The position numbers and the translations under genes are program-made. Below are positions 43,082 to 51,596 of a DNA stretch of 64,000 bases, in pieces; positions within the stretch are counted from its first letter, which is position 1; each line of letters starts with the position of its first letter. The notes beneath the pieces were generated by a model that saw only the letters and a program-made list of their open reading frames with translations, did not search any database and was not told where the DNA came from. Source of the DNA: Pedobacter sp. (GTDB lineage: Bacteria; Bacteroidota; Bacteroidia; Sphingobacteriales; Sphingobacteriaceae); the NCBI GenBank assembly GCA_031119475.1, contig JAVHXV010000001.1:607116-671115 (forward strand), in the 5' to 3' direction.

Positions 43082-43087
43082 TATTAT

Positions 43088-46000
43088 CTATTTAAAGTTC
43101 CTGCCGTCCGGGAATACCTTCTCTGTCGAGGTGGTCCTGACCTGGCTTCTCTTGTTTTCGCTCGGGTAGGGCGCGGTCTTTTCATCACCACGGGCAAGGG
43201 TGAGTATGGGCAGATCGCCATCATCCCTTGCGATCAGACCTTTCAGCAGCTTGGTAAAGTCAAAACATTTGGAAACGATAACGTTGGTGACGCCCTTTTC
43301 CTTTTGCAGCCTTCCTTCCACCATCAGCAGCCTGGAGTGCAGGATCTCTTTTCTATAGGTCTCAAAGAGCTTTTCGAAGATGACAAGGTTGAACCAGCCC
43401 GTTTCGTCCTCCAATGAGATAAAGCACACCCCGCCCGCTGTTCCCGGTCGCTGGCGCACGATGACTAGGCCCGCTACCTTGACCAAAGCGCCATCTGAAA
43501 TATGGTGCAGCTCCTCCGAGGAGCGGACGTTGAACATTCTCAATTTCTCCCTAACCAAGCTGACCGGGTGCGCCTTTAGCGATAGGGCGGTAGAGGCATA
43601 GTCTTCCACCACATGCTCGCCCCTCGACATCAGCGGAAGGGCGATCTGCACCTCGCTGTCGCTCTCCGAGGGCTGTCCCTCGAATACCCCGATCGGCCTG
43701 TCCTTCAGCGCTGATACTTCCCACAATGCTTCCCTGCGCTGCATGCCCATCGAGCGGAAGGCATCCGCATCAGCCAGTCTTTCAAGGGCCGCAAGACCAA
43801 CGCCTGCATCCAGCAGCGAATGGATGTTGGGATAGCCCGAACCCCTGCCGTTTACCAGAGCCTGCACGTCATCTTCTCTGATGCCAGAGATCTGCCTGAA
43901 GCCCAATCTTAATGCAAAATACTTGCCCGACTTTTCTTCGAGCTTGTTGTCCCAGGCTGAATGGTTGACATCTATTTCTCTTACTTCAACCCCATGCTTC
44001 CTTGCATCGATGACAAGTTGGGCGGGCTGGTAGAAGCCCATGGGCATGGAGTTCAAAATAGAGCAGGCGAACACGTCTGGATAATAGCACTTGATCCAGC
44101 AGGATACATAGACCAGCAGCGCAAAGCTTGCCGCATGGCTTTCCGGGAAACCATAGGAGCCAAAGCCCTCGAGCTGCTTGAACACGCGCCTTGCAAATTC
44201 CTCGGTATATCCTCTGGAGGTCATGCCCTCGACGAGCATCTTTTCGAACCTTGTCACCATGCCGTGCATCTTAAAGGTGGCCATTGACCTGCGCAGTTCG
44301 TCGGCCTCGGCAGGGGTAAACCCTGCGGCTACGATGGCAATCTTCATCGCCTGCTCCTGAAAAAGAGGCACGCCCAGGGTCTTTCCAAGAATTTCCTCGA
44401 GTTCCTTTGAAGGATATTCCACGGGCTCCTCGCCGTTTCGCCTGCGCAAATAAGGGTGCACCATATCGCCCTGTATCGGGCCGGGGCGAACGATGGCCAC
44501 CTCGATCACCAGGTCATAGAAACATGCGGGTTTCAGGCGTGGAAGCATCTGCTGCTGTGCCCTGCTCTCGATCTGGAATACTCCGATGGTATCGGCCAGT
44601 CCGATCATCTCGTAGACCTTTGGATCATCCTCTTTGTTGATGGAGGCCAAAGTCAAGTCTAGGTCATAGTGCTTTTTGGCCAGGTCAAAGCCCTTGCGTA
44701 TGCAGGTGAGCATGCCAAGTGCCAAAACGTCGATCTTGAGGAAACCCAGCGCATCGATATCGTCCTTGTTCCACTCGATATTGGTGCGGTCCTCCATCCG
44801 TGCATGGAAGATGGGGCAGAGATCCGTTAGCTTTCCAGCGGTGATGACAAATCCACCGGTATGCTGGCCGAGCTGTCTTGGAAAGCCCATCATCTGCGAG
44901 GTCAGATCGAGCACTTTCAATAACAGCGGATCCTTGGGGTTCAGTCCGTTCTCGGTGATGCGCTTGCTCTCGAACCACTCGTCGGTAAATTCCCAGATGG
45001 AGGCGCTGAGCCGATCGATGGTATCCTTGGATAGTCCCATCGCCTTTCCGACATCACGAAGGGCTCCTTTCTGATGGAGCTGGGTAACGGTGGCGACGAT
45101 AGCCGCCCGGTCACGACCGTATTTTTCGTAGATGTACTGGATGACCTCTTCGCGTTTTTCGTGCTCAAAGTCCACATCGATATCTGGCGGTTCGTTCCTA
45201 GCAGAGGAGATAAAGCGCTCGAAGAGAAGGTCGAATTTTGTCGGATCGACCGAGGTGATGCCCAAACAGTAGCAGATGGTGGAATTGGCGGCAGAGCCGC
45301 GGCCCTGGCATAATATCTTCTGTTCTCTGGCAAAGCGCACGATGTCATACACGGTCAAAAAATAACTCGCATAGTCCATTTCCTTGACGAACTTCATCTC
45401 GTGGTTGATGTTGTCGAGCACCTTCTGTGGCAGGGGGAGGCCGAACATTTCTTCTGCACCCTTCCATGTCAAATATTCCAGTTCCTCCTGCGGTTCGCGC
45501 TCGCCGGAGATGATCTCCTTGGGATAAACGTATTCCAGGCTGTCGAGGGTAAACTGGCAGGCACCTGCAATCTTCAGGGTATTTTCTATGGCCTGTGGAT
45601 ATTGGCGGAACAGCCTTTGCATTTCCTCGACGGGCTTTAGGTGCCGTTCGGCGTTCATCTTCAGGTGGAATCCAGCCGTACTGATGGTGCATTTTTCCCT
45701 TACGCAGGTGAGGATATCCTGGAGCTCGCGGCGATGGGGCGAATGGTAATGGACATCGTTTGTGGCGACCAAAGGGATGCCGAGCTTCTTCCCAAGCTCA
45801 TCCAACCTAAACAGTCGTTTCTGGTCCTGTCCCTGATAGGTCTTGTTGGCGGCCAGATACAAATTATCTTTTAAATTTTGCTGATATTCTTTTAGGGCCT
45901 GGGGGAAGCTGAGCTCAAAATCAAAGCCCTTATCAAGCTCATCGGGAGGGATGGCAATAAAGATCATGCCCTCCCTGTTCTGGTAGACATCATTTTTGTA

Positions 46001-46318
46001 TAAAAAGCACTTACCCTTTTCGGCGCGGAAATTCCCTTCGCTGAGCATGGCCGATAACCTGCCGTAAGCTTCACGGTCGGTGGGATAGGCAAGGAGCGAG
46101 GGACCGTCCAGCAGGTCTAGCCTACAGGCAGGGATGATCTGGATGTTATGCTTTCTTGCCTCTGAATGTGCCCGGACGATGCCCGCCATGGTGTTCACGT
46201 CGGTAATGGCGATCTTGGAGTAGCCGTAGGCGGCTGCCTGCTCGATGAGTTCCTGGGGGTGGGATGCGCCCCTTAAAAAGCTGAAGTTTGAAGTGACCTG
46301 TAGTTCGCAGTAGCCCAT
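43088..46318 (-). CDS. dnaE2: Error-prone DNA polymerase III alpha subunit DnaE2
   Basis: 1076 residues, the usual DnaE2 length. It starts with the PHP domain (MGYCELQVTSNFSFLRGASHP, ITDVNTMAG, TNDVHYHSPHRRELQDILTC). The catalytic aspartates of the polymerase palm are in PDIDVDF at 378-384 (D379, D381, D383). The C-terminal OB-fold segment GLVIVRQRPGTAGGVCFISLEDETG near 980-1005 is typical. DnaE2 works with ImuA and ImuB in damage-induced translesion synthesis and mutagenesis. It is 65 nt downstream of imuB. Confidence 0.96.
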   Translation of the reverse strand: MGYCELQVTSNFSFLRGASHPQELIEQAAAYGYSKIAITDVNTMAGIVRAHSEARKHNIQIIPACRLDLLDGPSLLAYPTDREAYGRLSAMLSEGNFRAEKGKCFLYKNDVYQNREGMIFIAIPPDELDKGFDFELSFPQALKEYQQNLKDNLYLAANKTYQGQDQKRLFRLDELGKKLGIPLVATNDVHYHSPHRRELQDILTCVREKCTISTAGFHLKMNAERHLKPVEEMQRLFRQYPQAIENTLKIAGACQFTLDSLEYVYPKEIISGEREPQEELEYLTWKGAEEMFGLPLPQKVLDNINHEMKFVKEMDYASYFLTVYDIVRFAREQKILCQGRGSAANSTICYCLGITSVDPTKFDLLFERFISSARNEPPDIDVDFEHEKREEVIQYIYEKYGRDRAAIVATVTQLHQKGALRDVGKAMGLSKDTIDRLSASIWEFTDEWFESKRITENGLNPKDPLLLKVLDLTSQMMGFPRQLGQHTGGFVITAGKLTDLCPIFHARMEDRTNIEWNKDDIDALGFLKIDVLALGMLTCIRKGFDLAKKHYDLDLTLASINKEDDPKVYEMIGLADTIGVFQIESRAQQQMLPRLKPACFYDLVIEVAIVRPGPIQGDMVHPYLRRRNGEEPVEYPSKELEEILGKTLGVPLFQEQAMKIAIVAAGFTPAEADELRRSMATFKMHGMVTRFEKMLVEGMTSRGYTEEFARRVFKQLEGFGSYGFPESHAASFALLVYVSCWIKCYYPDVFACSILNSMPMGFYQPAQLVIDARKHGVEVREIDVNHSAWDNKLEEKSGKYFALRLGFRQISGIREDDVQALVNGRGSGYPNIHSLLDAGVGLAALERLADADAFRSMGMQRREALWEVSALKDRPIGVFEGQPSESDSEVQIALPLMSRGEHVVEDYASTALSLKAHPVSLVREKLRMFNVRSSEELHHISDGALVKVAGLVIVRQRPGTAGGVCFISLEDETGWFNLVIFEKLFETYRKEILHSRLLMVEGRLQKEKGVTNVIVSKCFDFTKLLKGLIARDDGDLPILTLARGDEKTAPYPSENKRSQVRTTSTEKVFPDGRNFK

Positions 46319-46383
46319 GATCGTTTTCCTTTCTATTTCTCTATATTCTTTATGCTATTGTTTAATATTCTGTGGGTCTTGGC

Positions 46384-47880
46384 TCAGGCGAAAAAGCCAT
46401 GGAGGAACCAGGCTGATTTCTCCTCATCGTAATGTCCCGAGCGGAATACCCAGTACCTGCGTCCCCTGTCATCTTCAAGGATATAGTAGTCGCGATGCTC
46501 GCCCGGCTCCATCCACCATTCGCGTTCTATCCTTTCCGGGCCGTCCGCTTTTCTCACGATATGCAGTTCTTCGCGGTAGCGGAAGTTCATGGGTGGATAG
46601 TCGGGTATGGGCGCGGTGACCTGCACGGGGACTGGTCTGTTTAAAAGCTCGGATGGCCTTGGGTTTGCCTTTTGCCATTTGATTTCCGTCTTTTCCTCTA
46701 GTGACAACGCAGGACGAAGGCATCTTTCCGGCCAATGGTTGGCCTGGGGGATGTAGCGTTTGATCGCCTGCGGGCCGATCTTTCCGGCAAGACGGTCTAG
46801 TAGTTTGGCCAGGTTGTCATCGGCTAGGCCTGGTTTGGCAGACCAGAGTTTCTCCTGATGGAGGTATACGGGTTCTGTTTTAGTGGCGGTCAAGATAAAT
46901 AGTTCGATGCCTAGGGCTGGCTCGATCAGTGCGATCTTGAGCTCAAAGAGTTTAAACAGGTGCTTTACCTCATGGGTGGATCTGTTGGTTCCGATCCTCG
47001 TCTGGGTCATCTGTCCATCCAAGCGGTAGCCGCGCAGTTCCGCCGAACGGATGCCCAGGCCCTCGGTAGCAAGCCTTGCGCACAATGACTCCAGTAGTTT
47101 TTCAATGGCGATTTCGATGGCGGGCTTTGTCCTTATGGGTTCAAGGCAGGGTAATCTTTCCTCGTAAGGAGCGACTACGATTACAGGTGTTATGGTTTCT
47201 TCTTCTGTGCCAAGGATCTGCCCAAGTCTTAAAATAAAATCATTGCCGAACCTTCTTCTTAACACCGACCTTGGCATCTGGATGAACTTTCCGATCTTGT
47301 CTAGGCCAAGTTTGTGGAGCTTTTGGTAGGTGGCTTCTTCAACCCGTAAAGCTACAGGTGGAAGATTGAGTATGGCATTGTACTGCTGGGCGGGGGCGAT
47401 GATCGGGGCCTTCTTTCCAAACCTCGCAATTGCCCAGCTGGTGCCGATGGTGTCGGAAATACTGCCGCGGCAGCCATAGCCCGATTCGGTCAGTTTGTCC
47501 AGGATATGCTTGAGGTAGCCTTCCTCTCCGCCCCAGAGGTGAGAGCAGCCATAGGAGTCAAGTATAATCCCATCGGGTTCTTGGATGGCTACGAATGGAG
47601 AAAACCTGATTCCCCATTTGGCGATACGGGTGAGCAGTTTTTTGGCAAAGCCTTCCTGGTCGTCAAAGGCGAGGATGTCTGGAACGACCGCTTTTGCATC
47701 GGCGAGGACCATATTTGCGAATATGCCCTGGTTTTCCGCCTCTCTTGATGCGGCTGAGATCATGATGCGACCTCGCTCGGAGCGGGTGAATACGTATACC
47801 GTTCCCTTGAGTTCTGGTTTTTTAAATGCCAGGTAGTCGCAGAGCAGGTTTGGAAACCAGATGGATAGGTAGCGTTTCAT
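46384..47880 (-). CDS. imuB: ImuB, catalytically inactive Y-family polymerase-like protein
   Basis: 498 residues. The fold follows Y-family polymerases (residues 1-350: YLSIWFPNLLCDYLAFKKPEL, then AASREAENQGIFANMVLADAKAV). The metal-binding acidic residues are missing: the D-x-D-A-F-F motif reads IWFPNL, and the S-I-D-E motif reads ILDSYGC, as in ImuB. It acts as the adapter that links DnaE2 to the sliding clamp. The C-terminal tail ends in a compact YILEDDRGRRYWVFRSGHYDEEKSAWFLHGFFA segment. It overlaps imuA by 4 nt. Confidence 0.93.
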   Translation of the reverse strand: MKRYLSIWFPNLLCDYLAFKKPELKGTVYVFTRSERGRIMISAASREAENQGIFANMVLADAKAVVPDILAFDDQEGFAKKLLTRIAKWGIRFSPFVAIQEPDGIILDSYGCSHLWGGEEGYLKHILDKLTESGYGCRGSISDTIGTSWAIARFGKKAPIIAPAQQYNAILNLPPVALRVEEATYQKLHKLGLDKIGKFIQMPRSVLRRRFGNDFILRLGQILGTEEETITPVIVVAPYEERLPCLEPIRTKPAIEIAIEKLLESLCARLATEGLGIRSAELRGYRLDGQMTQTRIGTNRSTHEVKHLFKLFELKIALIEPALGIELFILTATKTEPVYLHQEKLWSAKPGLADDNLAKLLDRLAGKIGPQAIKRYIPQANHWPERCLRPALSLEEKTEIKWQKANPRPSELLNRPVPVQVTAPIPDYPPMNFRYREELHIVRKADGPERIEREWWMEPGEHRDYYILEDDRGRRYWVFRSGHYDEEKSAWFLHGFFA

Positions 47881-48656
47881 GCGGTCCCCCTTTCTTCTGC
47901 TAATATCCTATGATATGTATGTTGTTTTTCGCTTTCTTTTTCTGGGGCTTGGGCCAGCGCTGGACTCTGGATCTGGGTAAAGCCATTTTCGCTCCATTCG
48001 ATATGGAAGGTTCCGGTGTGGCCGTTGCGCACCTTGATCAGCGTTACTTCCCATCTCGGGCTGCCTACGCCAGGGATATTATCCTGCATTTCGGTTGGCT
48101 CTGGTGAGATCTTCCACCTGACGGTGCAGGCGGTGGCCGATAGGGCGCGTTTGGGTGCCTTTCTGAATACGAATCCGGTAACGTGGCTTTTTTCGGTGGC
48201 CAACTGCAGCCTGCGACTTTGCGCAAAATCGATGTCAGGGATCTCCGCGATAACGCAGGCAAGGCCTTCTGTCTTCAGCGCCTCTTCCATGGTCCAAAGG
48301 ATCTGCTTTTCATAGGGCACGTCGATAAAGACCACCTGCTGCGCATCGGTTCCGAAGCGTTCCATCGATGGCGGGAAGAGCTTTCTGTTACGGCTGATCC
48401 ATAGGGTGGAAGCACCGTTTTCCATGAGCTTGTGGAGCAGGCCTGAGATAAAGCCGTCGGTTGCTGCTGCATCTTCGGGATGTTCGGCAATGAATTCGTG
48501 GATGGTTCCGGTTGGAAAGGTGGAATTTGGAAAACAGGATTCTATCTCGCCAAGGCCAAAGCATTGGGCGGTAGCTGAAGGGCTGGGCCTAAATCCCTGC
48601 ACTTCCAGAAGTTGCGTTCTAAGCTTAGCCAGTATTTCCTGTTTTTCCGCTGTCAT
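47877..48656 (-). CDS. imuA: ImuA (RecA-related mutasome protein)
   Basis: 259 residues. Segments GLGEIESCFPNSTFPTGTIHEFIAEHPEDAAATDGFISGLLHKLMENGASTLWISRNRKLFPPSMERFGTD and QQVVFIDVPYEKQILWTMEEALKTEGLACVIAEIPDIDFAQSRRLQLATEKSHVTGFVFR follow ImuA/SulA-type RecA-like folds. A canonical Walker A motif is lacking. It is the first gene of the operon imuA-imuB-dnaE2-alkB (4-nt overlap with imuB), and its promoter carries a 32-bp palindrome. Confidence 0.9.
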   Translation of the reverse strand: MTAEKQEILAKLRTQLLEVQGFRPSPSATAQCFGLGEIESCFPNSTFPTGTIHEFIAEHPEDAAATDGFISGLLHKLMENGASTLWISRNRKLFPPSMERFGTDAQQVVFIDVPYEKQILWTMEEALKTEGLACVIAEIPDIDFAQSRRLQLATEKSHVTGFVFRKAPKRALSATACTVRWKISPEPTEMQDNIPGVGSPRWEVTLIKVRNGHTGTFHIEWSENGFTQIQSPALAQAPEKESEKQHTYHRILAEERGTA

Positions 48657-48702
48657 TGTTGCTTTTCATGTGCTGATGGTTTGCACACGATTTTAGTAAC
48701 AA

Positions 48703-48710
48703 CAAAGCTA
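48703..48710 (-). promoter_or_regulatory. -7 box of the imuA operon
   Basis: The minus strand reads TAGCTTTG, a perfect TAnnTTTG box 46 nt before the ATG at 48656. The 32-bp palindrome ends just 3 nt upstream, so it covers the -10 to -35 interval. No TTG is found 18-21 nt upstream, which suits a weak, controlled promoter. Confidence 0.55.
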
Positions 48711-48713
48711 AAG

Positions 48714-48745
48714 CTAAAAATGTTAGTAATTACTAACATTTTTAG
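48714..48745. promoter_or_regulatory. 32-bp perfect palindrome, candidate operator of the mutasome operon
   Basis: A perfect inverted repeat with no loop, centred between 48729 and 48730. The core is TGTTAGTAATTACTAACA, flanked by CTAAAAA and TTTTTAG. A half-site-like TTTTAGTAAC lies at 48691-48700. It sits directly upstream of the imuA -7 box, where a repressor dimer would block transcription. It could instead terminate the HEPN-like gene (stop 48822), but it lacks a T run on that strand. Confidence 0.7.
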
Positions 48746-48821
48746 TAAAGTTATAAACAGGGTTCAGGAATTGTAAATACCGAATATTACATTATTTCAA
48801 ACATCACTAGATAAATATTTT

Positions 48822-49676
48822 TTATTTAGCATGTTTAAAAAGTTCTCTTAAACTGGATTTTTTTTCATGTCCTAACATTTCGGTCAACCTGGATTCGTAG
48901 GTAAATAATAAAGATTTTAAAAAAGCTTCTAGCAGTTTGTTATTTTCACTAATTATTAGATCAACTAGTTGAACCTTCTTCTTTTTATATTCAATAAGTT
49001 TATATCTTGTCAATGCAGGCCGAAACATTTTCATGGTTTCCTCATCAATTTTTCTACCTGTTGCTTGTTCTTTATAAAAGAATACACCATAGTAAAGATC
49101 AATTTGGTCCTTTTCTTCATCTTCGTAATATCCCCGATGGCTATTGAGATGCCTAAGTCCGATCAAGTTTTCAAATGTCTTAAAATACCTATGGGCATGT
49201 TCCATTGGTGGTTCAGTCTGAGACAGTTTTTTAACTAAATTGGGCCATCTGCACTTCACTTCAGACAAGCCAAGACCATAAACTTCGTTGATCATTAAAA
49301 GCATGATTTCATGGATTGTATGGATTTTATGATACAGTGCTTCAATGTGATATTGTATATATTCCAATTGTGAAACCCCATTTGCCAAATAATGCTTTCG
49401 GAATGGATATCTGTTGATATACATTCTGATATGACCAAGCTGTTCACTAGTTTTTGAAATTGAATATTGAATACGGGAAATTCTGGAGGTATATTTTTCG
49501 TCTTCATTTAGTAGATGATGGTTGTTTTCTGCATCGATATAGCCCTCCCGATGCTGAAAGTTTTTAAGAGCATTCGACATATCTTCCTGAAGCCTTTGGG
49601 AGAAGAAATTCATGAGAAAATCATTCTTTGCATAGGTAAATGTCACTTTGTCTTTTCCGCTATTGATCTGTATCAT
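48822..49676 (-). CDS. HEPN-like protein (Cthe_2314-type suspected), Rx4H motif
   Basis: 284 residues, almost all helical. A candidate HEPN ribonuclease motif R-x4-H is at R175-H180 (LIGLRHLNSHRG), preceded by the helix LYHKIHTIHEIMLLMINEVYGLG. The layout is like Cthe_2314-type HEPN domains, many of which are toxins or defence effectors. It is the last of four genes read from 52.8 kb, 26 nt after the previous one. Base composition is strongly A/T-rich, unlike the adjacent imu operon, which suggests separate acquisition. Confidence 0.65.
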   Translation of the reverse strand: MIQINSGKDKVTFTYAKNDFLMNFFSQRLQEDMSNALKNFQHREGYIDAENNHHLLNEDEKYTSRISRIQYSISKTSEQLGHIRMYINRYPFRKHYLANGVSQLEYIQYHIEALYHKIHTIHEIMLLMINEVYGLGLSEVKCRWPNLVKKLSQTEPPMEHAHRYFKTFENLIGLRHLNSHRGYYEDEEKDQIDLYYGVFFYKEQATGRKIDEETMKMFRPALTRYKLIEYKKKKVQLVDLIISENNKLLEAFLKSLLFTYESRLTEMLGHEKKSSLRELFKHAK

Positions 49677-49702
49677 AGTCTAAAAATTTGCATAGATTTA
49701 AT

Positions 49703-50605
49703 CTATCCTTTTTTTGCCAAGTGTGGATATAGAGCCTGTATTCTTTTCTTTTTTTCTTCCGTTTCAGCCCTTTCCATCATCCTTTCATAGACTTTAGATT
49801 CGAGATAATACGTATCTGCACCCATATAGTAAAAGTCACTCATAAAATCATTGGATAGTTCAAGCAACATAGTCATCTCCTGCAATCCAGGTAGATCAAA
49901 CAGAATCACGGTGTCGTCCAATGGATTGTCGTCATACTTGATAAAATGCTCCTTAAATTCACCTGGAATCTTACCTACGTGATCTACCAGTGTATAAAGA
50001 GGATCCAATACCAATATTTGAAAAAGAGAGTTGTCATGTTTGTTGTTAATCATTGCATCTACAGTTTTCTGGTAGATAACTTTTAAGCTGTGGCTTTTGG
50101 GCGCCTGGATTTTTACTAGTGATAGATAGGCTTTGCAAAAAACTTCAACGTAAAATGTCAAATTATGAAATATGCCAGGAGATAGGTCTGATAATTGGCC
50201 AAATCTATAGGAGTCTATGTTATAAACATTTTCATCTTCTATGACTTCAATGGCCCTTTTTAACAGAATTGTTATAACGGTATATTGGACGAAACATGCA
50301 TTAACAGCTCGGTTTGTTGTTGGTTTTTTTCTTGCAACTAGACCGTGTGTACTTATCCAAACGTACCCAATGTGGCTTTCGGAAATGTGAAGTTTTCGAG
50401 ATGAGCTATAATGGAAATATTTAACTTCAAAATCTTCTTGTTGTATGCCTAGCAATTCAAGCAGGCTGATAAAAAGTTTTCTTTCAGAAAATTTGAAAAG
50501 ATGAGCAAATCGTATCCCTTGCGAAATTTGGTCTACTATTTCATCAATGTTTTCCTGATTTGATATTAAAACATACCGCTCATCTTTTTCGGTTATAAAT
50601 TCCAT
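49703..50605 (-). CDS. Uncharacterized helical protein, possible HEPN relative
   Basis: 300 residues, soluble. The middle (VEVFCKAYLSLVKIQAPKSHSLKVIYQKTVDAMI, about 151-184) has the KAYL ... H-S-L-K pattern seen in AbiV/HEPN-like helices. The C-terminus is charged (RMMERAETEEKKKRIQALYPHLAKKG). I cannot assign a family. It lies between the DUF4238 gene (52 nt upstream) and the HEPN-like gene (26 nt downstream) in one operon. A partner or immunity role is possible but unproven. Confidence 0.6.
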   Translation of the reverse strand: MEFITEKDERYVLISNQENIDEIVDQISQGIRFAHLFKFSERKLFISLLELLGIQQEDFEVKYFHYSSSRKLHISESHIGYVWISTHGLVARKKPTTNRAVNACFVQYTVITILLKRAIEVIEDENVYNIDSYRFGQLSDLSPGIFHNLTFYVEVFCKAYLSLVKIQAPKSHSLKVIYQKTVDAMINNKHDNSLFQILVLDPLYTLVDHVGKIPGEFKEHFIKYDDNPLDDTVILFDLPGLQEMTMLLELSNDFMSDFYYMGADTYYLESKVYERMMERAETEEKKKRIQALYPHLAKKG

Positions 50606-50657
50606 TTAATTCAAATTAAAGATTTGGGATAAGTATTCTAGCATAAAAATACCTCTA

Positions 50658-51578
50658 TCAGTCATTCAGAAACTTGTATTTGAATTCGCCATTAATTATA
50701 ACATATTGATGGGCATTAATCATGATCTTTTGTTGGAGTTCTATATTTTGCTCATCGTCAACTTTATATATTTTATTGTTTTCAAGTTGGCGCAGAGGAT
50801 TTGTTTTATCATCAGATCCATGAAAATGTAGGTAGATTAGAAATCTTGGAGTCAATGGAAAATAGATTTCACTGTCTTTTCCCATGATTTCAAATTTATG
50901 TATTTGGTTTTCGAATATTATGGGATTATCAGTAGTGAACCATGGTTTATCTTCCTGGGATTCTAAAATTACGATGCTATAATGGGCGGTTCGTTGAAAC
51001 AGATAACTAGTAAAAAATATCAAGACTCGATTGATTATATTGTTATCCAATGGACTATCCGACAATACCCTGAAATAGTCTTTTTGTTCAAGGTCTTCAA
51101 AGCTTTTTGCAGTGTGCGCACAGATGATCTTCAGAAAGTTTTCCTTTGCATCAGTGCAAAGAAGATCAGTGACCAAATTTCGAGTGGTGTCCGAACGAGC
51201 AATCAAATTGGGGATAAACTGAAGTAACATTGCAAAGGATTTTTCTGACAAGTGGCCATTTTTTTCCAAATCAGAGATCATATTCGGATACTCTGTCTCA
51301 AAACGCCCGTTCAAGTCTTCGAAACTTTGGACAATTTTTGGATCATCGCTGTCGATATCAAAAATGTTTATGTCTGAAAGAAAGCTTTCAATGCTTTTCT
51401 GGCGGGTATGTCTTTCTCCCATCTTGAGGACAGAAACTTTGCAATGCCCATTTATTTCATAGCCGAACCTCCTCATATAAACCTGAGGCAATTTATGTTG
51501 GTTCTGTTTTTTGTTTTGTTTCATCAGCGCAACCTTAAACTGTTCAATAATGGCACTAAATTTTCCAAGATACCCCAT
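50658..51578 (-). CDS. DUF4238 protein
   Basis: 306 residues; an inner Met 18 codons later (MKQNKKQNQHKLPQVYMRRF) may be the true start. The DUF4238 hallmark HKLPQVYMRRF begins the domain. WFTTDNPIIFEN and SEIYFPLTPRFLIYLHF near 218-260 are its second half. DUF4238 proteins are common in defence-rich and mobile regions but have no established activity. It lies 18 nt after the PD-(D/E)XK nuclease gene. Confidence 0.8.
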   Translation of the reverse strand: MGYLGKFSAIIEQFKVALMKQNKKQNQHKLPQVYMRRFGYEINGHCKVSVLKMGERHTRQKSIESFLSDINIFDIDSDDPKIVQSFEDLNGRFETEYPNMISDLEKNGHLSEKSFAMLLQFIPNLIARSDTTRNLVTDLLCTDAKENFLKIICAHTAKSFEDLEQKDYFRVLSDSPLDNNIINRVLIFFTSYLFQRTAHYSIVILESQEDKPWFTTDNPIIFENQIHKFEIMGKDSEIYFPLTPRFLIYLHFHGSDDKTNPLRQLENNKIYKVDDEQNIELQQKIMINAHQYVIINGEFKYKFLND

Positions 51579-51596
51579 TGGATTAAATTTAATAGC

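Noticed and set aside
48714..48745. 32-bp palindrome read as a terminator of the HEPN-like gene
   Set aside because: It has no loop and no T run on the minus strand, and it sits immediately upstream of a -7 box. An operator role is preferred, though a double role cannot be excluded.
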